Assembly: GCA_049698775.1 (NCBI GenBank)
Contig: JBAVYM010000041.1
Span: forward strand, 1 to 64,000
Source: REEB76 sp049698775
GTDB taxonomy: Bacteria > Pseudomonadota > Gammaproteobacteria > Natronospirales > REEB76
Reading direction: 5' to 3'
DNA: 64,000 nucleotides
Shown here one piece after another: positions 1-8,364 of the stretch. Every line of letters begins with the position of its first letter. Position 1 is the stretch's first letter. Under the pieces are notes generated by a model, which was not told the origin of the DNA, did not search any database, and saw nothing but the letters and a program-made list of their open reading frames with translations. The translations under genes and the position numbers were made by a program.

Positions 1-106
1 CGAACAACGTCAGCGGCAGGCGGTGCGCACCGCCGTGATCGCCGCCGTGGTCGCGGTGGCGTTCTATGTCGGATTCTTCCTGTTCATGCACTACGCGCGC
101 CGATGA
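1..106 (+). CDS. Small cytochrome-oxidase assembly membrane protein, C-terminal part
   Basis: Only the last 34 codons lie in the window. They encode one hydrophobic helix followed by a basic tail ending HYARR. The stop TGA overlaps the ctaG start in an ATGA junction, so the two are translationally coupled. A short one-helix protein at this position, just before ctaG, is common in proteobacterial cox operons and is usually annotated as a cytochrome oxidase small assembly protein. The assignment rests on position and size, not on a distinctive motif. Confidence 0.6.
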   Translation, partial: EQRQRQAVRTAVIAAVVAVAFYVGFFLFMHYARR

Positions 107-672
107 ACACGCCCCGGAAATCCCGCCTCAATCACCGCAAGCTCGCCGCCAAGCTGTTGCTGATGGGCGTGCTGATGTTCGGCTTCGGTTTCGCGCTGGT
201 GCCGCTGTACAACGCGGTCTGCCGGCTGACGGGATTGAACGGACGCGGCGTGGAGGTGACTTCGGCGGCTTACGCCGGCGACGTGGACCGCAGCCGCACC
301 GTGACCGTGCAGTTCGTCGCCACCACCAATACCAATCTGCCGTTTGAGTTCCAGCCCGACACTGGCAGCATGCGCGTGCATCCGGGCGAGCTGTATGCCA
401 CCTCGTTCTATGCCAAGAACCGCAGCAGCGGCACGGTCGAAGCCCAGGCGGTGGCCAGCTACGCGCCGGGGCAGGCGGCCAAATACGTGCACAAGACCGA
501 ATGTTTCTGCTTCACGCATGAAACCTTCGCGCCGCACGCGGCGCGCCACATGCCGGTGAAGTTCTACCTGGATCCGTCCTTGCCGCCGGATGTGAACGTG
601 GTGACCATTTCCTACACGTATTTCAATATCACGCCGGCCAGGAATGCAGCCGGTGAGCGTACGGGTTCATGA
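103..672 (+). CDS. ctaG: Cytochrome c oxidase assembly protein CtaG/Cox11
   Basis: This 189-residue protein delivers copper to the CuB site of subunit I of cytochrome c oxidase. One N-terminal membrane helix (about residues 15-38) anchors a periplasmic beta domain. The copper-binding CFCF motif is intact with Cys134 and Cys136, followed by the family's conserved segment through KFYLDP and the late TISYTYFN strand. Length is normal for Cox11. The start overlaps the preceding stop, and ctaE follows after 53 nt, as expected in a ctaD-ctaG-ctaE operon. Confidence 0.95.
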   Translation: MNTPRKSRLNHRKLAAKLLLMGVLMFGFGFALVPLYNAVCRLTGLNGRGVEVTSAAYAGDVDRSRTVTVQFVATTNTNLPFEFQPDTGSMRVHPGELYATSFYAKNRSSGTVEAQAVASYAPGQAAKYVHKTECFCFTHETFAPHAARHMPVKFYLDPSLPPDVNVVTISYTYFNITPARNAAGERTGS

Positions 673-725
673 ACATTTGTGCGCCGTTTCAAGCACGGCG
701 TTGATGTAAACAACGGGAGATAACA

Positions 726-1601
726 ATGTCAGCAGAGGCACAGGCCGATAGTCACTATTACATCCCGCACGGCACGCACTGGCCCATCATGGGCTCGGTC
801 GGCCTGTTCACCACCGCGGTGGGCGGGGCGCTGTGGCTGGAAGATATGGGCTTTGGAAAATACCTGTTTTTGCTCGGCATCATCATCATTTTCCTGATGA
901 TGTTCGGCTGGTTCGGCACGGTGATCCGTGAAAGCCTGAGCGGCACCTACAACGCCCAGGTGGACCGCTCATTCCGCTGGGGCATGACGTTTTTCATCTT
1001 TTCCGAAGTGATGTTCTTCGGCGGATTCTTCGGCGCCTTGTTCTTTGCGCGGGTACTCGTGGAGAACTGGCTGGCCGGCGGCAGCAACAGCCTGTTCACC
1101 AACCTGCTGATCTGGAAAGGCTACGAGCCCACCTGGCCCAGCAATGGTCCCGGTAACGTGGGCGGCAGTTTCGAGGGCATGACCGCGACCGGCATCGCGG
1201 CGCTCAACACCTTGATATTGTTGAGCAGCGGCCTGACCGTGACCATTGCCCATTGGGGCCTAAAAACAGGCAACCGCAAGAAACTCTGCTGGTTCCTGCT
1301 GTTCACCATCATCCTGGGTTTCACGTTCGTGGGCTTGCAGGCGCATGAATACATTGACGCCTACACCAAGCAGAACATGACGCTGGGCAGCGGTATTTAC
1401 GGTTCCACGTTCTTCATGCTTACCGGGTTCCACGGCCTGCACGTCACGGTCGGCGCCATCATGCTGACGGTGATTCTGCTGCGCTCCCTCAAGGGCCATT
1501 TCACGCCACAACATCACTTCGCCTTCGAGGCGGTATCCTGGTACTGGCATTTCGTGGACGTGGTGTGGTTGGGACTGTTCATATTCGTGTACTGGCTCTG
1601 A
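726..1601 (+). CDS. ctaE: Cytochrome c oxidase subunit III
   Basis: Subunit III of an aa3-type cytochrome c oxidase, 291 residues with seven predicted membrane helices. The N-terminus carries the YYIPHGTHWP segment typical of subunit III. The helix reading FRWGMTFFIFSEVMFF and the C-terminal AVSWYWHFVDVVWLGLF are signature regions of the family. A good Shine-Dalgarno (GGGAGA) precedes the ATG. A strong terminator follows at 1624, so the upstream cox transcript probably ends here and SURF1 and later genes have their own promoter. Confidence 0.97.
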   Translation: MSAEAQADSHYYIPHGTHWPIMGSVGLFTTAVGGALWLEDMGFGKYLFLLGIIIIFLMMFGWFGTVIRESLSGTYNAQVDRSFRWGMTFFIFSEVMFFGGFFGALFFARVLVENWLAGGSNSLFTNLLIWKGYEPTWPSNGPGNVGGSFEGMTATGIAALNTLILLSSGLTVTIAHWGLKTGNRKKLCWFLLFTIILGFTFVGLQAHEYIDAYTKQNMTLGSGIYGSTFFMLTGFHGLHVTVGAIMLTVILLRSLKGHFTPQHHFAFEAVSWYWHFVDVVWLGLFIFVYWL

Positions 1602-1623
1602 CCCTCAGCCTGGAAGATAGGCA

Positions 1624-1658
1624 CAAGAAGCGCTGCCGGTGCAGCGCTTCTTGTTTTT
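1624..1658 (+). terminator. Rho-independent terminator after ctaE
   Basis: A perfect 13-bp stem (1624-1636 pairing with 1641-1653) closes a CGGT loop and is followed directly by TTTTT. It lies 22 nt after the ctaE stop and points along the plus strand. The AAGAAGCG arm could also serve transcripts of the opposite-strand DUF2909 gene, but the T-run favours the plus strand. Confidence 0.9.
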
Positions 1659-1680
1659 CCAAACACCGACGTATTGCGTC

Positions 1681-1905
1681 TTATGGATGCGGCAGCAGGC
1701 CGTGTGGATGCAGCCAGCCGGTCCAGTATCCGATCATGAGCAGCGCGAACAGGATCAGCGATATGACGATGCGCACCGTCAACGCTTTGACTGTGCGGGT
1801 GGATTGGCCGCGGTCGTGCAGCATGTAGTACATGCCCGAGAACAAGCTCACGATGATGATCAGCAGGATCACGAGGATGACGATGTCCGGGAGCGTGAGC
1901 GTCAT
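1681..1905 (-). CDS. DUF2909 twin-transmembrane protein
   Basis: A 74-residue protein with two hydrophobic helices (about 8-27 and 45-63) joined by a short basic linker that starts HDRGQSTRTVKALT. This pattern and the location opposite the cox/SURF1 genes match DUF2909, which recurs between ctaE and SURF1 in Gammaproteobacteria. The function is unknown; an oxidase assembly role is inferred only from neighbourhood. It is transcribed opposite to its neighbours. Confidence 0.8.
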   Translation of the reverse strand: MTLTLPDIVILVILLIIIVSLFSGMYYMLHDRGQSTRTVKALTVRIVISLILFALLMIGYWTGWLHPHGLLPHP

Positions 1906-1990
1906 GTTTGATCGGAAACCAGTTTGAGGAATGACGGGTGCGGCCGCGAGCAGATGTGCAAGGCTGCCCCAAACAAGTTAGCACGCGATC

Positions 1991-2728
1991 ATGCGCATAG
2001 GCAAATGGCAGTTCCATCCCACATTCTGGCCGACACTGGTGACGGTGGTGCTGCTGATTATTCTAATCGGGCTGGGTATCTGGCAACTGCGCCGCGCCGC
2101 GTACAAACGCATGCTGCTCGCCGAGTACCAGCAGGTCACCATGTTGCCGCCGGCTTCGATCAATGCGGCGCTCGTTTCCGGCGGTCTGGGCGCCCTGCCG
2201 CGCTACCGGCATGTGCAGGCACAAGGGCATTACGATGGCGCCCATCAGATATTGTTGCAGGAGATGCAGCACGGCGACCAGGTGGGCTACGAGGTGCTGA
2301 CGCCTTTCGTGCTGGCACTGCCGCGGCGGATACTGCTGGTGAACCGCGGCTTCGTGGCCATCGAGCCGGGCGCGAAAACATTGCCCGATGTCAGCGTGGC
2401 GTCAGATACCCGCAGCGTGAGCGGTGTGCTCGGAATCCTGCCGGTGCCGGGCATACGCCTGGGCAAGACCATCGTGCCCGCCGGTTGGCCCAAGCTGATT
2501 CTGTATCCGCGCCATCGGACGCTCGCGGAACTGTACGGCAGCGAACTGCTGCAACCGGTGTTGTTGCTGGACGCGGCGCAAGCCGACGGGTTCGTGCGCG
2601 ACTGGCAGCCGAACATCGGCTTTCCGCCGGTGCGCCACGACGCCTATGCGCTGCAATGGTTCGCACTGGCGCTCGCACTTCTTGTTATCTGGATCGTGGT
2701 CAACAGCAAACGGATCAAACATGACTGA
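1991..2728 (+). CDS. SURF1-family oxidase assembly protein
   Basis: This 245-residue protein has SURF1 architecture: an N-terminal helix ending in the conserved GIWQLRR(x)3K motif, a periplasmic domain with the VNRGFV segment, and a C-terminal helix near residues 222-241. SURF1 (Shy1) proteins assist heme a insertion into cytochrome c oxidase subunit I. The ATG used gives a basic N-terminus just before the first helix. The 3' end overlaps the next gene by 8 nt, so translation is coupled to the Sco-like protein. Confidence 0.92.
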   Translation: MRIGKWQFHPTFWPTLVTVVLLIILIGLGIWQLRRAAYKRMLLAEYQQVTMLPPASINAALVSGGLGALPRYRHVQAQGHYDGAHQILLQEMQHGDQVGYEVLTPFVLALPRRILLVNRGFVAIEPGAKTLPDVSVASDTRSVSGVLGILPVPGIRLGKTIVPAGWPKLILYPRHRTLAELYGSELLQPVLLLDAAQADGFVRDWQPNIGFPPVRHDAYALQWFALALALLVIWIVVNSKRIKHD

Positions 2729-3353
2729 GACAGTTGAACAGACGCCACCACCGGCGCGCCGCAAACAACCCTGGATACTGATTGCGATCCTGTGCGCGAT
2801 CTTTGTGATACCGCCAATCGCCGCCTGGATTCTTTACCTCAACATCAACAACCTGCACTTCAACACCAATCAGCATGGCGAATTCATTAAACCGGCGCGT
2901 GAACTCAGCCTGGCGGCACTGCCCCTGCCGCTCGCAGGCGGCACGCTCGCGCCGGATTTCTTCAAGGGGCGTTTCACACTGGTGTATCTGAGCGCTGCGG
3001 CCTGCAATCCCGATTGCGAGGAAGCGCTGATTCTGACGCGCCAGACTCGCGTGGCCCTGGGCCAGAAGATTGAATCGGTGCAGCGCCTGTACCTGGTGGA
3101 AGGCGCACCCGGCAATCCGGCCAAGCTGACGCGCGAGCAGCCGGGGCTTATGGTGGCGGATGTGGCCAGTCCCGCAGGACAGAGTTTCATCCAGCAGTTC
3201 AGCGTGGACGGCAAATCCGCGCCGGATATCGGCAAATACATTTATCTTGTGGACCCCAAGGGCTTCTACATCATGCGGTATTCCATCTCCGGCAATCCCG
3301 AAGGGCTGCTCAGGGATCTCCAGCACCTGCTGGGCCAGGGCGGAGGAATTTAG
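2721..3353 (+). CDS. Sco1-like membrane-anchored thioredoxin-fold protein
   Basis: A 210-residue protein with one N-terminal helix (about 20-40) and a periplasmic domain. I see a CxxxC pair (Cys95, Cys99) at the position expected for the Sco copper site and a late YIYLVDPKG strand as in Sco/thioredoxin-fold proteins. The His that Sco1 uses as third copper ligand is not evident: the segment before YIYL reads SAPDIGK. It lies between SURF1 and ctaA, overlapping SURF1 by 8 nt and ctaA by 1 nt, so a role in oxidase maturation, perhaps as a thiol reductase, is inferred. A longer reading frame begins upstream, but the ATG at 2721 fits the membrane topology. Confidence 0.75.
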   Translation: MTETVEQTPPPARRKQPWILIAILCAIFVIPPIAAWILYLNINNLHFNTNQHGEFIKPARELSLAALPLPLAGGTLAPDFFKGRFTLVYLSAAACNPDCEEALILTRQTRVALGQKIESVQRLYLVEGAPGNPAKLTREQPGLMVADVASPAGQSFIQQFSVDGKSAPDIGKYIYLVDPKGFYIMRYSISGNPEGLLRDLQHLLGQGGGI

Positions 3354-4480
3354 TGCCCAAGTGGTATTTGTCTCTGGCCATGCTCGCGGCGCTGCTTGCG
3401 CTTGGCGTGATTGTGCTCGGCGCTTATGTGCGCTTATCGCAAGCCGGACTCGGTTGCCCCGATTGGCCCGGTTGTTATGGCCATATCAGCGTGCCGGGAA
3501 CCCATGCCGCGATTGTGCGCGCCGATACGCTGTACGCAAACCGGCCACTGCTGGCGGCGCGCGCCTGGAAGGAAATGATCCATCGTTATTTTGCCGGCAG
3601 TCTCGCGGTGCTGATCCTGATTCTGGCAGTGGCGGCATGGTGGCATCGCCGCCGCGCGCGCGCGCCGGTGGTGCTGCCATCGCTAATCTTGCTCACGGTC
3701 ATCTTTCAAGCACTGCTCGGCATGTGGACCGTGACGCTACTGTTGTTTCCGCCGGTGGTCATGGGCCACCTGCTCGGCGGTTATCTCACTTTTGCGCTGC
3801 TGGTATTGCTGGTGCTGCAAACCGGCGGTTATTTGCGCGCCGCCGAAGGCGCCGGTATTTTATTGCGCTGGCTCGCAGGCCTCGCGCTCGCGGTGCTGGT
3901 GTGCCAGATTGCACTCGGCGGCTGGGTGAGCAGCAATTACGCTGGTCTCGCCTGCCCGGATTTCCCGACCTGCCAGGCACAGTGGTGGTCGCCCATGAAT
4001 TTTCACGCCGCATTTTCCTGGCACGGTCTCGGTCCAGATTATCAGGGCGGAATCTTGAGCGATCCTGCGCGCATCGCCATCCACGTCACCCACCGGCTGG
4101 GTGCGCTCGCCACGTTCATCATGGTGATCGTGACTGGCTTGTTCTTTTTATTTAAGGGACGCCGCTCCGCGCTTAAATGGCTGGGCGCGCTCGCGTGTAT
4201 ATTAGTTATTGCGCAGGCGGCCATCGGAATCAGTATGGTGCACTGGGCGTTACCGCTTGCGCTTACCGACTCACATACCAGCGTCGCGGCGTTACTGCTG
4301 GCCACTCTGGTAGCGCTCAATTGGGCGACATGGGTGAGGCCGGTGTCCGCAGCAGGAAAGCGCAGCACCATGGAGCCGGCCACGAATGAAGAGGCACTGA
4401 ATGATTGCATTATTGTCATTCCCGTGAAAGCGGGAATCCATTCAAATCCAGAAGATAGGCACCCGCCTTCGCGGGTGTGA
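3353..4480 (+). CDS. ctaA: Heme A synthase CtaA/Cox15
   Basis: Integral membrane enzyme that converts heme O to heme A for aa3 oxidases. The 375 residues hold eight helices. The N-terminal RLSQAGLGCPDWPGCYG and the later NYAGLACPDFPTCQ are the paired conserved Cys loops of Cox15 proteins, and conserved His residues such as MIHRYFAG and ITHVTHR-type helices are present. The start is GTG, one base overlapping the upstream stop, behind a strong GGAGGAATT. The last roughly 24 codons (from 4409) are encoded by a REP-like palindrome and are unlikely to be ancestral. Confidence 0.94.
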   Translation: MPKWYLSLAMLAALLALGVIVLGAYVRLSQAGLGCPDWPGCYGHISVPGTHAAIVRADTLYANRPLLAARAWKEMIHRYFAGSLAVLILILAVAAWWHRRRARAPVVLPSLILLTVIFQALLGMWTVTLLLFPPVVMGHLLGGYLTFALLVLLVLQTGGYLRAAEGAGILLRWLAGLALAVLVCQIALGGWVSSNYAGLACPDFPTCQAQWWSPMNFHAAFSWHGLGPDYQGGILSDPARIAIHVTHRLGALATFIMVIVTGLFFLFKGRRSALKWLGALACILVIAQAAIGISMVHWALPLALTDSHTSVAALLLATLVALNWATWVRPVSAAGKRSTMEPATNEEALNDCIIVIPVKAGIHSNPEDRHPPSRV

Positions 4481-4488
4481 CGAATAAA
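4414..4488. repeat. REP-like paired palindromes inside the ctaA 3' end
   Basis: Two imperfect hairpins in tandem: ATTCCCG-TGAAAG-CGGGAAT at 4418-4437, then CACCCGCCTTCGCGGGTG at 4460-4477. The first has the GTCATTCCCGNGAAAGCGGGAATCC core of a widespread proteobacterial dispersed repeat. A related copy lies at 15584-15677. It supplies the C-terminal tail and stop codon of ctaA. Confidence 0.8.
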
Positions 4489-4517
4489 TCTGAAGTTTAC
4501 TCATTCCAATTCCTATC

Positions 4518-5444
4518 ATGAATACGCGCTTGAACGAGATTGCTTCCACGAACATTACCCACGCAACTTGGCGGGATTATTACGAGCTCGGTAAGCCGCG
4601 CATCGTGATGCTCATCGTGTTCACCGCCATCGTCGGCATGTTCCTGGCGGTGCCCGGCATGGTGCCGCTCCGGCAATTCATCTGCGGGATCATCGGCATC
4701 GGACTCGCCGCGTCCTGCGCTTCTGCCATCAATCACCTGCTGGATCGGCGCGCCGACGCCGCCATGTTCCGCACACGTCATCGGCCGTTGCCGCTCGGGC
4801 ACGTGACCGAGCGGCAAGTGATCGCGTATGCGGTGATTCTCGGCATCCTGTCCATGGCGGTATTGCTGATCTTCGTGAACTGGCTTACGGCCGTGCTGAC
4901 TTTTGCCTCGCTCATCGGCTACGCGATCATCTACACCGGTTTCCTGAAGCGTGCCTCGCCGCAGAACATCGTGATCGGCGGCCTCGCCGGCGCTGCGCCG
5001 CCGGTGCTGGGCTGGGCCGCCGTCACCAACCACGTCGCTCCCGGTGCGCTGCTCCTGTGCCTGATTATTTTTGTGTGGACGCCACCGCATTTCTGGGCGC
5101 TCGCTATCCACCGGCGCGAGGATTACGCCAAAGCCAACATCCCCATGCTGCCTGTCACCCACGGCGTGCCCTACACCGTGCTGAATATCATCCTCTACAC
5201 CATTCTGTTGGTGGTCATCAGCGTGCTGCCGTATCTCATCGGCATGAGCGGGCTCTTGTATCTCGTTGGCGCGCTGATTCTTGGCATCATCTTTCTGGTC
5301 TATGCCTTCGCGCTGCACTCCAGCCACGATGCCAGTCTGCCCATGCGCACATTCCGTTATTCCATCGTGTATCTCACCGCACTTTTCATTCTGCTGCTGG
5401 TGGATCATTACGTGCCGTTCATGATCCGCACTATTGCAGGTTAA
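4518..5444 (+). CDS. ctaB: Protoheme IX farnesyltransferase (heme O synthase)
   Basis: UbiA-family prenyltransferase (308 residues, about nine helices) that farnesylates heme B to heme O, the substrate for CtaA just upstream. The first Asp-rich motif reads NHLLDRRADAAMFRTRHRP (N-x3-D-x3-D type) and the second conserved loop reads YTGFLKRASPQNIVIGG. Length is normal for CyoE/CtaB. It follows ctaA after 37 nt that include the REP palindrome. Confidence 0.96.
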   Translation: MNTRLNEIASTNITHATWRDYYELGKPRIVMLIVFTAIVGMFLAVPGMVPLRQFICGIIGIGLAASCASAINHLLDRRADAAMFRTRHRPLPLGHVTERQVIAYAVILGILSMAVLLIFVNWLTAVLTFASLIGYAIIYTGFLKRASPQNIVIGGLAGAAPPVLGWAAVTNHVAPGALLLCLIIFVWTPPHFWALAIHRREDYAKANIPMLPVTHGVPYTVLNIILYTILLVVISVLPYLIGMSGLLYLVGALILGIIFLVYAFALHSSHDASLPMRTFRYSIVYLTALFILLLVDHYVPFMIRTIAG

Positions 5445-5447
5445 GTA

Positions 5448-5560
5448 TCAATGCAGGAGCGGCCTCCGGCTGCGGCTCTTGAATCCAAAGCTATCGCGAT
5501 GGATATCGCTGTCTCACAAGAACGAAGTTTGAGGGTTTTGTGGGAGCGGCCCCAGGAAAT
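5448..5560. repeat. GGGAGCGGC-type REP sequences downstream of ctaB
   Basis: Two partial copies of the palindromic family that starts TGTGGGAGCGGC: GCAGGAGCGGCCTCCGGCTGCGGC near 5453 (in two parts) and TGTGGGAGCGGCCCCAGGAA near 5540. A further member lies at 63029. The 188 bp between ctaB and the next gene hold these repeats and no visible gene. Confidence 0.55.
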
Positions 5561-5631
5561 CCCGGCGCACAGTTGTCCATTAAGCCCGCCCCTCGTATAT
5601 AGTTAGACGCCTTGCAAAGGGCTGAAATACC

Positions 5632-7482
5632 ATGACTGACGCACCCTTGAGTTTCATGGCTCGCCTGAAGCGCCACCACATCTTCCGGGTGGCGAGTGTG
5701 TATGCGATTGCCGCCTGGGTGCTGATCCAGGTCGCCAACGGGGTGTTCCCGGACATCGGCCTGACGCGCGCGGACGTGCGTGTCGTGATTGCTGCGGTGG
5801 CGCTCCTGTTTCCCGTGGCCCTGGTGCTCGGCTGGATGTTCATTCCGCCTTCCAAGGAAAATCCCGCCAAGTTCTCAAGCTGGCAGCATCTGCGCTGGAA
5901 ACTGGGCTCGGTGCTGACCCTGGTGATCGTGGTGCTGGTGGTGATCTCCGGCATTTATCTGTGACACGTTCAAACCCGCCAGCTCAAGGCTGAAGAAGTC
6001 GCCGCAGCCAAAGCACCCGCCGCCACGTCAGCTCCGGCCCCGACAACTGCCATACCGGCCAAATCCATCGCGGTGCTGACGTTCACCGATCTCTCGCCCA
6101 AACACGATCAGGGTTATTTCTCCGACGGCATGTCCGAGGAAATTCGCAATGCGCTGGCGCAAATCCAGGACCTCAAAGTCGCTGGGCGCAGTTCGTCGTT
6201 CTACTACAAAGGCAGGGACGAGGATCTGCTCAGCATCGGCAAGACCTTGGGCGTGGCCAACGTATTGGAAGGCTCGGTACGCAAGCAGGGCAACGAGGTG
6301 CGCATCACCGCGCAACTGGTGCGCGTCGCCGACGACACCCAGCTCTGGTCGCACGCCTACGACGGCAATCTTTCGGACGTGTTCAAGTTGCAGGAAGACA
6401 TCGCCCGCGCCATCACCGATCAGCTCAAGCTGGTGCTCAGCGGCAGCCAGCAGACGCAACTGGTGAACGTCGGCACTACCAATACCGCGGCCTACACGTT
6501 GTATCTGAAGGCCACCGATGTCTTGAACCGGCGCGATTACGCGCACATGGACGAAGCCATCGGCTGGCTCAGGCAGGCGATCAAGCTCGATCCTGACTTC
6601 GCGCGTGCGTATGCGCGGGAAGCCATGATCGACGCTGTCGCCAACCGGCCCGAGGGTCTGCGCCCGGCGCGAAAAGCTCTCGCGCTGGATCCTGCCGATG
6701 CCGAGGCCGATTCCGCGTTGGGCATGCTTGCGGGCTGGCAACGCCGTTACCTGGATGCGCGGGTGGCGATGAAGCGCGCATTCGCGCTGGCTCCGAACGA
6801 CGCCTCGGTCAATCTGTATCTGGCTGAGGCGCTGATCGAAACCGGCTATACCCGGCAAGGTGTTGCCCATCTGGATCGCGCCCTGACGATCGATCCGCTG
6901 CTGCCGAACGCCTCACTGTGGCGGGGCCAGCAGTATGTCTATGCCGGTGATTTCGCCGCCGCACAACGTGCGTTTCAGCGCGCCGATCATCTGGGCTTGT
7001 CCTTCGTCAATGCCGGGTTTGCGTTGCTCGCGGAAGCGCGCGGCGATCATGCGAAGGCGCGCGCGCTGATGCTGCCCGGCCTGTTCGGAGGGGCGAGCAG
7101 TTCCTGCCTGCGGCAGCCGGCCAAGTCCCTGCCGATCGTGCTGGATGGCATATACGGCGGCGATGCGTCCGCACGCGCCAAGGCGCTGACGATCGTCAAC
7201 GAGTGTCTCGTGGCCAAACCCACGATCACGCCTGTCTGGGTGCCGTTTGCATTGATGTACCTCGGCCGGCCGCAGCGCGTGCTGGACGTAATCGCCCTCG
7301 GTCTGACCGACAATGACGGTGCCCTGTTCCCCTATTTGTGGAGTCCGGCGGGACAAGCCGCGCGCCGCCTGCCGACCTTCGCCGCGTTCGCGCGCAAGGT
7401 CGGTTTCGCCGCGCTGTGGGACAAGTACGGCCCGCCCGACGATTGCAGCAAGAACGCCGCCGGCGATTACGTCTGCCACTGA
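5632..7482 (+). pseudogene. Membrane-anchored TolB-like/TPR protein interrupted by in-frame TGA
   Basis: Two open segments, 5632-5964 and 6073-7482, are in the same frame and separated only by TGA at 5962-5964. Together they encode about 616 residues with the same plan as the genes at 8365 and 61054: an N-terminal basic segment beginning LKRHHIFRVASVYAIA, two or three helices to about residue 110, a Pro/Ala linker, a TolB-like domain starting KSIAVLTFTDLS with YFSDGMSEEI and VLEGSVRKQG, then TPR repeats. At the stop position the 61054 paralogue has Trp (ISGIYAW against ISGIYL-stop), so a TGG to TGA change is the simplest explanation. The rest of the frame is intact, so the lesion is recent, a sequencing error, or read through. 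Confidence 0.85.
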
Positions 7483-7629
7483 GATGAGCGCGCACACATG
7501 AACCTGTTCGCCGAACTCACACATCGCAATGAGCTGCACTTCCAGGCTCTGTTGAAGCAATGCGGCGAGGTGTGGCACGCGCAATCCGTGCTACACTGAT
7601 CCCGTGTTTTAAGCATTTGGAGCAGAAAC

Positions 7630-7857
7630 ATGGCTAACCTGACTCTGAGCCTGGATGACGATATCCTGCAGAAGGCGCGCGAAGCAGCGTTGAGCGAGCG
7701 CACGTCGGTCAACGCGCTGGTGCGCGATTACCTTACGAATTATGTTGATTCGAAAAGCCGTCGGCTCAGCGCAATCGCCGCGCTCGATGGTGTGGCGCGG
7801 CGCAGCAAGTCGCGCAGCGCCAAGGCGTGGACACGAGAAGAATTGCACCGGCGCTAA
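7630..7857 (+). CDS. Type II antitoxin, ribbon-helix-helix (VapB-like)
   Basis: A 75-residue protein with an N-terminal ribbon-helix-helix stretch: beta strand MANLTLSLDD, then two helices through SVNALVRDYLTNYV. A basic C-terminal tail (RRSKSRSAKAW) would contact the toxin. RHH antitoxins bind operator DNA as dimers and neutralise the partner. The downstream PIN-domain gene starts 2 nt after the stop, so they form one operon. The upstream gap has no obvious operator palindrome. Confidence 0.85.
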   Translation: MANLTLSLDDDILQKAREAALSERTSVNALVRDYLTNYVDSKSRRLSAIAALDGVARRSKSRSAKAWTREELHRR

Positions 7858-7859
7858 CC

Positions 7860-8294
7860 GTGCGCGTGTTTATTGACACCAACCTGTGGGTGTATCGCCT
7901 TGACCGGCGCGAAGCCGACAAGTCGCTCTGGGTGAGCAAGTGGTTGCGCGCAATTGCGGGGGAACACGAGATCGTTGTCAGTACGCAGGTCATCATCGAA
8001 CTGTGCGCAGTGCTCACGCGCAAATTCAAGCCGCCCATGCCGGCTCGTGATACGCGTGCCGCCTTGTATGCCTTGGCGCAATTCGAGGTAGTGGCGACAG
8101 ATACTAACCTGGTGCTCGATGCGTATGAACTGGCCTGTGCCGAGCAGCTTGGATGGTTCGATGCACTGATCGTAGAGGCAGCGTTGCGCACGCGCTGCCA
8201 GATACTTTTCAGCGAAGACTTCGGTCATGACCGGCGATTCGGCGATATGAGCGTATGCAATCCGTTCGTTGCCGCCAAGGCTGATCACCCGTGA
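7860..8294 (+). CDS. VapC-type PIN-domain ribonuclease toxin
   Basis: PIN-domain toxin of about 144 residues. The acidic metal-binding residues are visible: Asp in VFIDTNLWVY, Glu in IIELCAVLTRK, Asp in WFDALIVEAAL and Asp in FSEDFGHD. VapC proteins cleave RNA and are restrained by the upstream antitoxin. I chose the GTG at 7860 because it puts the PIN strand at the N-terminus and lies 2 nt after the antitoxin stop. An alternative GTG at 7827 would overlap the antitoxin by 31 nt. Confidence 0.88.
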   Translation: MRVFIDTNLWVYRLDRREADKSLWVSKWLRAIAGEHEIVVSTQVIIELCAVLTRKFKPPMPARDTRAALYALAQFEVVATDTNLVLDAYELACAEQLGWFDALIVEAALRTRCQILFSEDFGHDRRFGDMSVCNPFVAAKADHP

Positions 8295-8364
8295 CACCCG
8301 CGAATATGGTCGTGTCAGCGTTCGCGCGGCGCGCGCATAGCCTGATAAAGAAAGGGTGATTGGG

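Noticed and set aside
4497..5408. 303-codon minus-strand open frame opposite ctaB
   Set aside because: Shadow of a membrane protein gene; charged low-complexity product and no ribosome site.
5962..5964. Selenocysteine at the in-frame TGA
   Set aside because: No SECIS-like hairpin is obvious after it, the paralogue has Trp at this position, and the site is a membrane-linker boundary, not a redox centre.
7498..7599. 33-codon ORF (MNLFAEL...) between the TolB/TPR pseudogene and the antitoxin
   Set aside because: No ribosome site, no similarity I recognise, and it ends just before the antitoxin leader; likely chance.
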